Program-made: the position numbers and the translations under genes
From: an uncultured Clostridia bacterium
Lineage (GTDB): Bacteria; Bacillota; Clostridia; Christensenellales; UBA1242
NCBI GenBank assembly: GCA_947649575.1
Contig: CANSRZ010000004.1
Location: 1 to 64,000 of the forward strand
Length of the DNA stretch: 64,000 nt
Direction of reading: 5' to 3'
The notes under the pieces: generated by a model
What the model saw: the letters and a program-made list of their open reading frames with translations, nothing else
Told to the model about the DNA's origin: nothing
Databases searched by the model: none
Shown: positions 8,137 through 17,171 of the stretch, in pieces
Layout of the letters: the number at the start of each line of letters is the position of its first letter
Position numbering within the stretch: position 1 is the first letter of the stretch

Positions 8137-10308
8137 TTGTTTGCTAAGGTTATCATAGACCAAGATGCGAAAGCAATTGATAAAGTTTTTGAATATATTA
8201 TCCCTGACAATTTAGCGGTCGTGCCAGGGATGCGTGTTTATGTTGGCTTTGGATCAAGAACAGTTCAAGGTTTTGTTATTGAAGTTAGTGAAAAATGCGA
8301 TTTCGATGAAAGCAAACTTAAAAAAATTATCTCTATTATTGATGAGCAACCTGCTATTAAAAAAGAAATGCTTGAAGTGATGAAATTTATGGTTAAAAAG
8401 TTCCATTTAAAACAAGCGTCAATTTTGAGACTTTTTATTCCCGCTGAAATGCGTGAGGGCAAAGTAAAAGAACTGTTTGAAAAAATTTATTCGCTGAGCA
8501 ATAAAGAAATTAATATTGTTAAGAATGCAAAACAACAACTTGCAATTGTGGATTTTTTGAAAGAACATGGCGAGGGGAGTTCTGTTTATTTAAACGGAAC
8601 TTTTGGCAACGGCGCAGTCAGAGCTTTGCTTGAAAAAGGCGTTTTGATTGAAACTCAAAAGGAGAAATTCAGAAAACCTTTAAGTGAAATAAAGGACGAC
8701 AAAAAAGTTAATCTTAACAAATTGCAAGAAAGTGCAATTGAAAAGATTGCGGGAAATAGAACATATCTTTTGCATGGCGTGACTGGAAGCGGAAAAACTG
8801 AAGTGTATATGAATTTGATTTCGCGTGAGTTAAAAAATAACAAAACTGCAATTTTACTTGTGCCAGAAATTTCTTTAACTCCTCAAATTTTAGCAAACTT
8901 TAAGGCGCGTTTTGGCGAAGAAGTTGCTATTCTTCACAGCGGGCTTTCGGCAGGCGAGCGTTTTGACGAATGGCGTAGGCTTTATTCAGGCGAGGCTAAA
9001 ATTGCGGTTGGAGCAAGGTCAGCTATTTTTGCACCTCTTGAAAATCTTGGGATAATCATAATCGATGAAGAGCATGAGCAAAGTTATATTTCAGAAAGCA
9101 ATCCTCGTTTTAACACTCATGAAGTTGCCAAGTTTAGGGCGAATTTTAACAATTGCCCGCTTGTTTTAGGCAGTGCAACTCCAAGCGTTGACAGTTATGA
9201 AAAAGCCAAGCTTGGTCAGTTTGAACTTGTTGAACTTCCAACACGCGCCAATGGCAAAGAAATGCCTCAAATTCAGATTGTTGACATGATTAATGAAATT
9301 CGCTCTGGCAATTCAGGAATATTTTCTAATCAGCTTTTGGCAGATTTGTCAAATATAATCAACAACAAAAAGCAGGCAATGCTGTTTATCAACAGAAGAG
9401 GTTATTCTTCATTTATGCGTTGTCGCGATTGTGGCTATGTTGCAAAATGCTCTGGCTGCGATGTCAGTCTTGTTTATCACCAAGAGGATAACAGGCTTAA
9501 ATGTCACTATTGTGGCAAGCAGTTCAAAGTGCTTGACCGCTGTCCAAGTTGCGGAAGCGAGCATATCAAGCATGGAGCAGTTGGCACTGAACAAGTTGTG
9601 AAAAAACTTAATGAAATTTTCCCTGATGTTAAAGTTTTGCGAATGGATAATGACACAACTTCTAAAAAGAACGCGCATCAAAGAATTTTGGAAGAGTTTA
9701 GAAACACAAAGCCGTGCATTCTTGTGGGAACTCAAATGATTGCAAAGGGGCATGATTTTGAAGATGTGCTTTTGGTTGGAATTATTGATGCTGACCAAAG
9801 TTTATATCAATCTGACTATCGTTCAACGGAAAGGACATTTCAACTTATCACTCAGGTTGCAGGCAGAGCTGGGCGCGGAGAAACGCAAGGTAAAGTTGTG
9901 CTTCAAACATATGCGCCAAGGCACTATGTTTACAAATTTGTTGCTAATTATGACTATAAAGGCTTTTTCAAAAAAGAAGAGAATATTCGTCAAACGGCAG
10001 TTTTTCCGCCATTTTCAAGGATTGTTCGCATACTTTTTGCAGATTTTGATGAAGAATATGTTAGACAACTTGTAAAAATGTGCTATAATGAGATTGTAAA
10101 ACTGAAAGAAGAATTCAAAGACGAGTTTTTATATCTTGATGTTATGAAGTCGCCAATCAAGCGCATGCAAAACAAATTTCGTTATCAAATTTTGATGAGG
10201 CTTAAACTTTCAAAAGCCGACGAGATTGAAAGTAAAGCGTTTGAAATTGTTGACAAGTTATCAAAGAACAGCGTTTTCTTTGAAATTAATCCAAGTAATA
10301 TGAGTTAA
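8137..10308 (+). CDS. priA: Primosomal protein N' (replication restart helicase PriA)
   Basis: 723 residues. PriA recognises stalled forks and reloads the replicative helicase. The start is TTG at 8137, six bases after AGGAGG (8125-8130). The N-terminal DNA-binding domain (VFEYIIPDNL, GMRVYVGFG) is followed by the helicase: Walker A GVTGSGKTE near 213, DEEH near 310, and GSATPS. A zinc region at about 428-478 carries four CxxC pairs (CRDCGYVAKCSGC, CHYC, CPSC). The C-terminal motifs GTQMIAKGHDF, DADQSLYQSDYRSTERTFQ and QVAGRAGRG are all present. It would head the def-fmt-rlmN-rsgA-rpe block, but a 278-bp hairpin-rich gap intervenes before def. Confidence 0.97.
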   Translation: MFAKVIIDQDAKAIDKVFEYIIPDNLAVVPGMRVYVGFGSRTVQGFVIEVSEKCDFDESKLKKIISIIDEQPAIKKEMLEVMKFMVKKFHLKQASILRLFIPAEMREGKVKELFEKIYSLSNKEINIVKNAKQQLAIVDFLKEHGEGSSVYLNGTFGNGAVRALLEKGVLIETQKEKFRKPLSEIKDDKKVNLNKLQESAIEKIAGNRTYLLHGVTGSGKTEVYMNLISRELKNNKTAILLVPEISLTPQILANFKARFGEEVAILHSGLSAGERFDEWRRLYSGEAKIAVGARSAIFAPLENLGIIIIDEEHEQSYISESNPRFNTHEVAKFRANFNNCPLVLGSATPSVDSYEKAKLGQFELVELPTRANGKEMPQIQIVDMINEIRSGNSGIFSNQLLADLSNIINNKKQAMLFINRRGYSSFMRCRDCGYVAKCSGCDVSLVYHQEDNRLKCHYCGKQFKVLDRCPSCGSEHIKHGAVGTEQVVKKLNEIFPDVKVLRMDNDTTSKKNAHQRILEEFRNTKPCILVGTQMIAKGHDFEDVLLVGIIDADQSLYQSDYRSTERTFQLITQVAGRAGRGETQGKVVLQTYAPRHYVYKFVANYDYKGFFKKEENIRQTAVFPPFSRIVRILFADFDEEYVRQLVKMCYNEIVKLKEEFKDEFLYLDVMKSPIKRMQNKFRYQILMRLKLSKADEIESKAFEIVDKLSKNSVFFEINPSNMS

Positions 10309-10319
10309 GTTTTTTAATT

Positions 10320-10560
10320 ATCTTACTTTTCTTAACAAGAAAAGTAAGATAAAGAAAACTAATTTGCGACGCTCGATAAGATTTTTATCTTCGCGTCGCA
10401 AATGGATTTACTTTTGTTTATTTCTGAAAGAGATATAAAAATATTATAATCTTAACGCTTTGCAAAATTTGCAAGTTTATTATACAAAATAGTTTTTAAA
10501 AGCAAATTTAAAAAGCGTTAATAATTAAAAGTTTTTTGCTTCTTTTTTTCAAAAAAGAAG
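10320..10560 (+). repeat. Composite hairpin element, complete copy
   Basis: Four modules in order: (1) ATCTTACTTTTCTT/AAGAAAAGTAAGAT at 10320-10350; (2) after the linker AAAGAAAACTA, ATTTGCGACGC (10362-10372) with GCGTCGCAAAT (10393-10403) and inner AAGAT/ATCTT; (3) TAACGCTTT (10453-10461) with AAAGCGTTA (10512-10520), nesting AAATTTGC/GCAAATTT; (4) the CTTC...GAAG hairpin at about 10539-10560. The same four modules occur in reverse order and strand at 62355-62649. It fills the priA-def gap and has no coding potential that I can see. Confidence 0.8.
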
Positions 10561-10586
10561 AGAAGAGAGATGAGAAAGGAGAAAGT

Positions 10587-11057
10587 ATGGCAATTAGAAA
10601 AATTGTGTATGACGGAGATGAACTGTTAAGAAAGAAGTCTAAGCCAGTTAAGGATTTTGATGATGACCTTGACCAGCTTTTGGATGACATGAAAGAAACC
10701 ATGCACGCAAATGATGGCATGGGACTTGCTGCTGTTCAGGTTGGAGTTTTAAGACGTGTTGTTATCGTTGAGGCAAACGGGATGTTTGTTGAACTTATTA
10801 ATCCTGAAATTGTAAGCCAAGAGGGTGAAGACATTGACACTGAGGGTTGTTTAAGCGTGCCTAATTTTAATAGCAAGGTTAGACGTCCATATAAGGTTAC
10901 TGTCAAAGCCTTTGACAGATATGGCTATCCGTTTGAAATCACTGGCGAGAAATATTTTGCTCGCTGTGTTTGTCATGAAGTTGACCACCTTGACGGCATT
11001 TTATATGTAGACAAATGTGAAAACAAAGAAAAATATTTAAAAGGCAAAAGAAAATAA
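10587..11057 (+). CDS. def: Peptide deformylase
   Basis: 156 residues. Removes the formyl group from the N-terminal methionine of new proteins, using a metal held by one Cys and two His. All three motifs are present: GMGLAAVQVG (44-53), EGCLSVP with the metal Cys at 88, and HEVDHLDG with HEVDH at 130-134. The ATG at 10587 follows AAAGGAGAAAGT; the upstream in-frame ATG at 10536 lies in the repeat element and has no ribosome site. The stop TAA shares its last A with the ATG of fmt, so the two are coupled: fmt adds the formyl group that def removes. Confidence 0.97.
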   Translation: MAIRKIVYDGDELLRKKSKPVKDFDDDLDQLLDDMKETMHANDGMGLAAVQVGVLRRVVIVEANGMFVELINPEIVSQEGEDIDTEGCLSVPNFNSKVRRPYKVTVKAFDRYGYPFEITGEKYFARCVCHEVDHLDGILYVDKCENKEKYLKGKRK

Positions 11058-11962
11058 TGAAAGTTTTATTTTTGGGAAGCTCATTGTTTTCAAAAATTGT
11101 GCTAGAAAAAGTGTTGAAATCAAAGCACAGCGTTTGTGCTGTAATCACTCAGCCACCTCGCGAAGCAGGACGTGGACATAAATTTCAAAAAACCTGCGTT
11201 CATGAGTTTGCATTAGAAAACAATACCCCTGTTTATACTTTTGAAAAGTTAAGCCGTAGTTTTGAAGAAGTGAAAAAGATAGAATATGATATTGCACTTG
11301 TGGCTTCTTTCGGTCAAATTTTGACACAAGAATTTTTGGATAACAAGCCGTGCATCAATGTTCATCCGTCATTGCTTCCAAAATATCGCGGAGCAACTCC
11401 TATTCAATCTGCAATTTTGAATGGCGACGCTATAACGGGCGTTACTATTATGAAAGTTGTGAAGCAGGTTGACTCAGGAGATATTATTTTGCAAGAGGCT
11501 TTGCCACTTTCTGAAAATATCAAATTTTTAGAATTGGAAAATCAGCTTGCTGAACTTGGCGGAGATTTGGCAACTCAGGCATTGGACTTGTTTGCGGAAA
11601 ATAGACAGACTTTTACTCCTCAGGATGAAAGCAAAGCAGTCCTAGTAAGGCAACTTACAAAAGAGGACGGCTACTTAGATTTTTCTCTGACTGCAAAAGA
11701 GATTTACGACAGATTTAGAGCGTTAAGCCAATGTTTGGGATGTTATATTTTGTTGAATGGTCAAAAAATCAAAATCTTTGACATTCAAATTGTGGATATG
11801 CAAGGCAAAGAAAAAGAAGTGCTTTTAAACAAAAAGCGTTTTGTGATTGCCTGCAAAGACAAGGCTATTGAAATCAAAACTTGCCAGGCTCTGAGCGGAA
11901 AAACTGTTGACGCATGCTCTTTTTTGAACGGCTGGAAAGATGAAATAAAAGAGGTTCAATGA
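11057..11962 (+). CDS. fmt: Methionyl-tRNA formyltransferase
   Basis: 301 residues, near the usual length. Transfers formyl from 10-formyl-tetrahydrofolate to initiator Met-tRNA. N-terminal Rossmann-type formyltransferase domain: VLFLGSSLFS, ITQPPREAGRG, ALVASFGQIL, and the active-site stretch NVHPSLLPKYRGATPIQ near residue 101, followed by DSGDI. The smaller C-terminal OB-type domain (about 205-301) binds tRNA. The start overlaps the def stop by one base and its stop overlaps the rlmN start by four bases, so the genes are translationally coupled. rsmB, which often follows fmt in Bacillus, is absent. Confidence 0.97.
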   Translation: MKVLFLGSSLFSKIVLEKVLKSKHSVCAVITQPPREAGRGHKFQKTCVHEFALENNTPVYTFEKLSRSFEEVKKIEYDIALVASFGQILTQEFLDNKPCINVHPSLLPKYRGATPIQSAILNGDAITGVTIMKVVKQVDSGDIILQEALPLSENIKFLELENQLAELGGDLATQALDLFAENRQTFTPQDESKAVLVRQLTKEDGYLDFSLTAKEIYDRFRALSQCLGCYILLNGQKIKIFDIQIVDMQGKEKEVLLNKKRFVIACKDKAIEIKTCQALSGKTVDACSFLNGWKDEIKEVQ

Positions 11963-12993
11963 TTTTATCAGATTTGACTTTACAGGAAATTGTTGATTAT
12001 GCAAAGGATAAAGGTTTGCCAAAATTTCGCGGCAAACAGATTTTTGACGGGATTTATAACGGCAAAAGTTTGAATGAAGTTTCAAATCTTCCTAAAAATT
12101 TGCTTGAAATTATTGAAAAAGAGTATCCAAAATATAAAATTGTTAAAAAACTTGTCAGCAAAGAGGACGGAACAAAGAAATATATTTTTGCAATGGGTGA
12201 CGGTCAGGTTGTTGAGGGTGTTTTAATGGAATATAAATATGGGCATACTTTATGCATTTCAACGCAGGTGGGCTGTCGAATGGGATGCAAGTTTTGCGCT
12301 TCTGGCTTGAACGGCTTAATTCGCAATCTATCAGCGGGCGAAATCTTGGGACAGGTTTTGCTTGTGAATAATGACTTGGGCGGAGGACTGAACGACAGAA
12401 AAATAACTAACCTTGTTTTAATGGGCAGTGGAGAGCCTCTTGATAACTATGAAAATCTTTCTAAGTTTTTGAAACTTATTTCAAGCGAAGACGGGCTGAA
12501 TATAAGCCAACGCAATATATCAATTTCAACTTGCGGGCTTGTGCCAAACATATATAAACTTGCAGATGACGGATTTAATATAACACTGACAATCTCTTTG
12601 CATGCGCCTAATGACGAGATAAGAAAACAAACAATGCCAATTGCAAATCGTTATTCAATTGACCAAATCATGGAAGCGTGCAAATATTATTTTAATAAGA
12701 CTGGACGTAGAGTTATATTTGAATATACATTGATAAAAGGCGTCAACGACAGCAAAGAGAACGCGCAAGAACTTGCAAAACGCTTGAAAGGGCTTTCTTG
12801 TCATGTGAATGTTATTCCTTTGAATGAAGTTAAAGAGCGCTCGCTTAAAACGGTTACTCGTAATGAGGCTTATGCCTTTTGCGAAACACTTTCAAAGCTT
12901 GGACTTTCTGCAACCGTGCGAAGAACTATGGGCGAAGATATAAGCGGAGCGTGCGGACAACTTAGGAATAGTTATTTGGAGGGCAAAATATGA
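11959..12993 (+). CDS. rlmN: Dual-specificity 23S rRNA/tRNA adenine-C2 methyltransferase RlmN
   Basis: 344 residues. Radical-SAM enzyme that methylates C2 of A2503 in 23S rRNA and A37 in some tRNAs. The cluster motif CRMGCKFC (starting near residue 109) binds the 4Fe-4S cluster. GEILGQV, MGSGEPLDNY and ISTCGLVP are typical, and the C-terminal catalytic Cys lies in SGACGQLR. The N-terminal helical domain begins FRGKQIFDGIY. Start and stop overlap fmt and rsgA by four bases each (ATGA), so it is an inner gene of the operon. Confidence 0.96.
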   Translation: MILSDLTLQEIVDYAKDKGLPKFRGKQIFDGIYNGKSLNEVSNLPKNLLEIIEKEYPKYKIVKKLVSKEDGTKKYIFAMGDGQVVEGVLMEYKYGHTLCISTQVGCRMGCKFCASGLNGLIRNLSAGEILGQVLLVNNDLGGGLNDRKITNLVLMGSGEPLDNYENLSKFLKLISSEDGLNISQRNISISTCGLVPNIYKLADDGFNITLTISLHAPNDEIRKQTMPIANRYSIDQIMEACKYYFNKTGRRVIFEYTLIKGVNDSKENAQELAKRLKGLSCHVNVIPLNEVKERSLKTVTRNEAYAFCETLSKLGLSATVRRTMGEDISGACGQLRNSYLEGKI

Positions 12994-13829
12994 CAGGGCT
13001 TGTGATAAAAAAGAATGCAGACTTATTTACGATTGAAAGCGGAGATAAAATTTTTGAATTAAAGCCGAAAGGAACTTTAAAAAAGAATGGCATATTTGTA
13101 GGCGACAAAGTTGAATTTTCTAACACGATTGATAAACTGTTGGAACGCAAAAATATTTTGATAAGACCGCCTCTTGCCAACCTTGATAAAATATTTATCG
13201 TTTTATCTCCGTTGCCAAAACCAGATTTTCTATTGGTTGACAAAATGATACTTTGCTGTTTTGTTAAAGGCATTGAGCCAGTGCTTGTAATAAATAAAAC
13301 CGACTTAATTGATGAAGAATTTGTTAAAAATGTGCAAAAAACTTACAAAAAAGTGTTAAAAATCATAAAAACCAGCGCGCATAAAAATGATGTTGAAGCG
13401 TTGACTAAACAAATTAAAGGCATATGTGCATTTGCAGGTCAAAGTGCAGTTGGCAAATCTAGTTTAATTAATGCTTTGTTTGGCGATAAAAAAGAAATTG
13501 TTGGCGACCTCTCAAAAAAGATTGAGCGGGGCAAACAAACAACACGATTGGTTAGTTTGTATAAGTTTGGCAAAGGTTATATCGCTGATACGGCAGGCTT
13601 TTCTAGCCTCGAACTTGGCATGCTTGTGGACTTAACTCCGCAAGAAGTTGGCAGATATTATCCAGACTTTTTGCCTTATCTTGCCGAATGCAAATATCGC
13701 TCATGTTTGCACAAACTTAAAGTTGATTGCGCAATTATTGACCATGTTGAGAAAGGTGATATTGCCAAGATGCGTTATGAGAACTATTTAAAAATTATTG
13801 ACAGTCTTGAAAACTTTAAAAAACGATAA
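12990..13829 (+). CDS. rsgA: Ribosome small-subunit-dependent GTPase A
   Basis: 279 residues. RsgA (YjeQ/CpgA) checks late maturation of the 30S subunit using a circularly permuted GTPase. N-terminal OB fold (about 1-65), then G4 NKTDL before G1 GQSAVGKSS (near 150) and G3 DTAGF, which is the permuted order. The C-terminal zinc site is C-x4-C-x-H-x5-C (CKYRSCLHKLKVDC). Start overlaps rlmN by four bases. In B. subtilis the phosphatase-kinase pair prpC-prkC lies between these genes; it is absent here. Confidence 0.96.
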   Translation: MTGLVIKKNADLFTIESGDKIFELKPKGTLKKNGIFVGDKVEFSNTIDKLLERKNILIRPPLANLDKIFIVLSPLPKPDFLLVDKMILCCFVKGIEPVLVINKTDLIDEEFVKNVQKTYKKVLKIIKTSAHKNDVEALTKQIKGICAFAGQSAVGKSSLINALFGDKKEIVGDLSKKIERGKQTTRLVSLYKFGKGYIADTAGFSSLELGMLVDLTPQEVGRYYPDFLPYLAECKYRSCLHKLKVDCAIIDHVEKGDIAKMRYENYLKIIDSLENFKKR

Positions 13830-13839
13830 AGGAGTGTTT

Positions 13840-14511
13840 ATGAAAAAAAATATTTATATTTCAGTTTCAACCGACCCAATAAATGATTATCAAAAAGTTG
13901 TGGACTATGCAAAAGAGCTTCAAGGGCAGACTGATTTTTTGCACTGTGATATTATGGATGGCAAATTTGTAAACAAAAAAACTTATGATGATGTGGTTGT
14001 TAAATCAATCAACTCAAATTGCTTGACAATGCTCGACGTTCATCTTATGGTGGAAGAGCCTGAAAATTGTTATCAAAAATATATTGACGCGGGTGCAAAT
14101 ATTTTGACCTTTCATTATGAGGCAGTCAAAGATAAAAGCATTTTACCAGAGCTGATAAAGGATATAAAAGACAGGCATACTCTTGTTGGGCTGTCAATCA
14201 AGCCTGAAACACAGTTTAAAGAATTTAAAATGTTTCTTTATGACATTGACGTTGTTTTGGTGATGAGTGTTGAGCCAGGCTTAAGCGGGCAAAGGTTTAT
14301 GCCAGAGGTTATTGATAAAATTAAAGAACTTGAAAAGTTTAGGGTTGACAATAATCTTGATTTTAAGATTGAGATTGACGGCGGCATATCAGAGGAAAAC
14401 GCTAAAATAGTAGTTGACGCCGGCGTAGATATGCTTGTAAGCGGAAGCTATGTTTATAATAGCAAAGATAGAGTTGCCGCAATAAGCACATTAAAAAATT
14501 GCACCAAATAA
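13840..14511 (+). CDS. rpe: Ribulose-phosphate 3-epimerase
   Basis: 223 residues. Interconverts ribulose-5-phosphate and xylulose-5-phosphate in the pentose phosphate pathway. TIM-barrel motifs: HCDIMDGKFV (from about 35), DVHLMVEEP, VLVMSVEPGLSGQ, EIDGGI and SGSYV, giving the metal ligands and catalytic Asp residues. The usual N-terminal SPSxLxADF is replaced by ISVSTDPINDYQ, a divergent first strand. The ATG at 13840 follows AAAGGAG; an in-frame ATG at 13798 lies inside rsgA. Adjacent to rsgA as in B. subtilis, where thiN-spoVM-rpmB follow; that part lies near 52500 here. Confidence 0.94.
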   Translation: MKKNIYISVSTDPINDYQKVVDYAKELQGQTDFLHCDIMDGKFVNKKTYDDVVVKSINSNCLTMLDVHLMVEEPENCYQKYIDAGANILTFHYEAVKDKSILPELIKDIKDRHTLVGLSIKPETQFKEFKMFLYDIDVVLVMSVEPGLSGQRFMPEVIDKIKELEKFRVDNNLDFKIEIDGGISEENAKIVVDAGVDMLVSGSYVYNSKDRVAAISTLKNCTK

Positions 14512-14557
14512 AAAAGTGTGAAACAAATTGTGAAAAACTTGCACAAAATGTTTCACA
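14511..14557 (-). terminator. Terminator of veg (between convergent rpe and veg)
   Basis: Long hairpin TGTGAAACA...TTGTG / CACAA...TGTTTCACA (14517-14557), followed on the minus strand by six T. Read on the plus strand it may also end the rpe transcript, but no T tract follows there. Confidence 0.65.
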
Positions 14558-14589
14558 TATAAAAATAATAACTATTATAAAAAATTTAT

Positions 14590-14820
14590 CTATAATATCA
14601 CAACATTGCCACAAAGCACATCAAAGTATGAAAAGGTTTGCAAATTGCCGTCCTGCTCGGTTGGCACTACTGTAAACACACTTGGATAGACATCTTTAAT
14701 CACGCAGTTGATTTTGTCTATCTTTTTTCTTCCTCTGTTTATGTTCATAGCAACTTCCACGCCTTTAAGTGCTTTAATTTGATTTTTGACGTCTTCAAGT
14801 CCAAGATTGATTTTTCTCAT
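14590..14820 (-). CDS. veg: Veg family protein
   Basis: 76 residues. Veg is a small, highly expressed protein of Firmicutes; in B. subtilis it has been linked to biofilm gene control and outgrowth, but its biochemistry is unclear. The family pattern is recognisable: N-terminal helix LEDVKNQIKALKG, the basic turn NRGRKKID, then YPSVFTV and SYFDVL. The start ATG at 14820 follows AAAGGATAGG on the minus strand. It is divergent from the SipL-like gene, with 124 bp between them. Confidence 0.88.
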   Translation of the reverse strand: MRKINLGLEDVKNQIKALKGVEVAMNINRGRKKIDKINCVIKDVYPSVFTVVPTEQDGNLQTFSYFDVLCGNVVIL

Positions 14821-14944
14821 TTTGACCTATCCTTTTAATTTTCTAAATTTTTGCCAAGAATTTGAAATTTTATACAAATTTTTGTCATACATTTGATTTT
14901 TGCCGAGTAAGATATAGCGAAAATCTTTTTTCAGGGGGAATGAT

Positions 14945-16465
14945 ATGGCATTTGAAGCAAATAATTTTAATGTGGCTAGAAAAGTTGTTTTACCAAAGAG
15001 CGAAGTCAATGTTGAATGTAATATTTCAATCACTGACGAAATAACAAAAGTGCTTTCTGTTTCGGCAGAGGCTTGTGTCAGCGGAAGCGAAGTTTTGAAC
15101 GGAGTTATCAATTATTCCGCTTATGCTGATGTTTGCATTGTTTATCTTAATAATGAGGGGGAAATTGGCAAAGTTAACTCAACCTGTCCTTTTTCATCCA
15201 AAATTTCAAAAGAAAGCATTAAAAACGGACAAAAAGCAGTTATCAATTTAAAAGTCAGCGATTGCTCTGTTGAAAGCGCAAGCGGAGATAATGTTAAAGC
15301 TGTTTGCAACATTGAAGAAGAGGCTTTTGTTGTTGAGAACGTTGAAGTTAAGTCTGTTAAGAGTAGTGACGAAGATGTTTGCTGTGCAGAAGAAGTGATT
15401 AACGTTAATCGTTTTATTGGCGAGGCTAATGACACGGCAGAAATCACAAGCGAGCTTAGTTTGCGAGAGCCAATTAAGCGTGTGATTTTAACTGAAAGCC
15501 AGGTGCTTTTAAAATCTGTTGAAAGCGGAAGCAATTTTGTTTCAATTTCTGGCGAAGTTGTTTCAAGAGTTTTATATTTGACAGAAAATGATAAGTTCGA
15601 GGCAGGATATATTTATGAAAATTTTAAGCAAGAACTTGAACTTGAGGGCGCAACTCGTGAAAGCGAAGTTGAAGCTCATGCTTGTATCAAAAGAGACAGC
15701 GTAAAAGTTTCTCTTGAACAAGAAGAAAAAGGTGGCAAGATTATTCTTGAAATTCCTGTTGCGTTATCAGTTAAGGCTTATGAAAAAGTTGAAGCGCTTG
15801 TTGTTAAAGATTTGTATTCAACTCAAAATGACTTAAAAATCACAACTATGTCATTTGATATGACTTGCGTTTGTCCTGCAAGCGTTATTGAAAGCAAGAT
15901 TGACGGCAGTTTAACTCTCGGCGATGATAGACCTCGTGTTGATAAAATTATGTTTGTTGGCGGAAACAGTGTTGTTGTGACAAATTCATTCTTATCAAAC
16001 GGCGAAATCACAATCGAGGGCATTGCCAGAACAAGTGTTGTTTATCTTAATGATGAAGATAGTTCTCTTAATTCAGTTGCATTGGAAGTGCCTTTCGTGA
16101 TAACTGATAAATTTGATGTTGAAAACGAGGGCGGAACTTTAAACATCTCAGCAATTGTGTGTGACGTTGATGTGGCTGTTAAACGTGGACGCGAACTTTT
16201 CTATGATGCAAAAATCAAGGCATATGTAAATTATAGTTGTGACGAAGTGTCTGGTGTTATCTCAGAGGTCGAAGCTGTTGAGGCGTATGCTGAAAAAGAC
16301 TATGGCATGGAACTTGTGTTTGCAAAAGCTGGGCAAACTTCATGGGATATTGCAAAAGAGGCAAGGGTTAAAGAGGATCTTTTGCTCGCTCAAAATCCAG
16401 AGGTTGTGTTCCCTCTTCAAGACGATGAAAAACTTGTTTTATTCTATCAAAAAGTTAATGGCTAA
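14945..16465 (+). CDS. SipL/SpoVID-like spore morphogenetic protein (DUF3794 + LysM)
   Basis: 506 residues. Repeated DUF3794-type beta domains (start KVVLPKSEVNVECNISI; another near 330) are followed by a C-terminal LysM-like segment (about 455-505: VFAKAGQTSWDIAKEARV, NPEV, LVLFYQ). This is the architecture of C. difficile SipL, which binds SpoIVA to tether the coat to the forespore; SpoIVA is at 47699. Start ATG after CAGGGGG. A CATACATT at 14886-14893 resembles a sigma-E -10 box, but no clear -35 goes with it. No signal peptide, consistent with mother-cell cytoplasm. The SpoIVA-binding role is inferred from architecture. Confidence 0.85.
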   Translation: MAFEANNFNVARKVVLPKSEVNVECNISITDEITKVLSVSAEACVSGSEVLNGVINYSAYADVCIVYLNNEGEIGKVNSTCPFSSKISKESIKNGQKAVINLKVSDCSVESASGDNVKAVCNIEEEAFVVENVEVKSVKSSDEDVCCAEEVINVNRFIGEANDTAEITSELSLREPIKRVILTESQVLLKSVESGSNFVSISGEVVSRVLYLTENDKFEAGYIYENFKQELELEGATRESEVEAHACIKRDSVKVSLEQEEKGGKIILEIPVALSVKAYEKVEALVVKDLYSTQNDLKITTMSFDMTCVCPASVIESKIDGSLTLGDDRPRVDKIMFVGGNSVVVTNSFLSNGEITIEGIARTSVVYLNDEDSSLNSVALEVPFVITDKFDVENEGGTLNISAIVCDVDVAVKRGRELFYDAKIKAYVNYSCDEVSGVISEVEAVEAYAEKDYGMELVFAKAGQTSWDIAKEARVKEDLLLAQNPEVVFPLQDDEKLVLFYQKVNG

Positions 16466-16486
16466 AACAAAGTCATTCCTCCTAAC

Positions 16487-16521
16487 AAAATGTTGGCTGA
16501 AAATCTCAGTCGACATTTTTT
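16487..16521 (+). terminator. Terminator of the SipL-like gene
   Basis: AAAATGTTGGCTGA with TCAGTCGACATTTT (14 pairs including two G-T), 5-nt loop, T tract. Confidence 0.8.
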
Positions 16522-16602
16522 GTTGCTATTGTTTAAAATTTTCAACTTTTTATTGAGTTTTTTATGCTTTTTAGGTTAATTATTGACCAAGGAGAAAAAA
16601 TT

Positions 16603-17139
16603 ATGAAATATATGTTGTCATTTTTATGCGTTGCTGGAATTGTTCTTGCTTTATGCTTATGCGGATTTAAAAGCCCAAAACAAGAGACTCTTTTGCCAGA
16701 AAATTATTTGAGAATTCATATCAGAGCCAACTCTGACAAGCCAATCGACCAAGAGGTGAAATATAAAGTTAAAGATGCAGTTGTTGAAGCGCTTATTCCA
16801 ATCCTTGCCCAATGTGAAGATAAAAGCGAAGCGGTCAAAGTACTGAAAAAGAATTTTTCATATATAGAAAAAGTTGCAAACAATGTGCTTGGGGCTTGTG
16901 GATTTGACTATACTTCTCATGCAAAATTTGATAAGGAGTTTTTTCCGACTCGTGTTTATGACAATCTTGTTTTGCCTGAGGGCGAATATGATAGCCTTAT
17001 TTTAAACCTTGGCAGTGGCAGTGGAAACAATTGGTGGTGTGTGGTTTATCCAGCTTTTTGCTTTCTGGAAACAAAAAATTCCGACAATATTGTATATATT
17101 TCGCAAATTTGGGACATCATTAAAAATGTAATAAGATAA
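16603..17139 (+). CDS. spoIIR: Stage II sporulation protein R
   Basis: 178 residues. SpoIIR is made in the forespore, exported, and triggers SpoIIGA in the mother cell to process pro-sigma-E. An N-terminal signal/anchor (about 5-25) precedes LRIHIRANSD, DQEVKYKVKDAVVE, FPTRVYDNLVLPEGEYDSL and GSGSGNNWWCVVYPAFCF, the hallmark of the family. The ATG at 16603 follows CAAGGAGAAAAAATT; the in-frame ATG at 16564 has no ribosome site. Its partner spoIIGA is at 36689 and sigE at 37511. sleB and ypeB follow on the same strand. Confidence 0.95.
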   Translation: MKYMLSFLCVAGIVLALCLCGFKSPKQETLLPENYLRIHIRANSDKPIDQEVKYKVKDAVVEALIPILAQCEDKSEAVKVLKKNFSYIEKVANNVLGACGFDYTSHAKFDKEFFPTRVYDNLVLPEGEYDSLILNLGSGSGNNWWCVVYPAFCFLETKNSDNIVYISQIWDIIKNVIR

Positions 17140-17171
17140 AAGCAAAGTTATCTTTAAAAAAGGGAGGAGAA

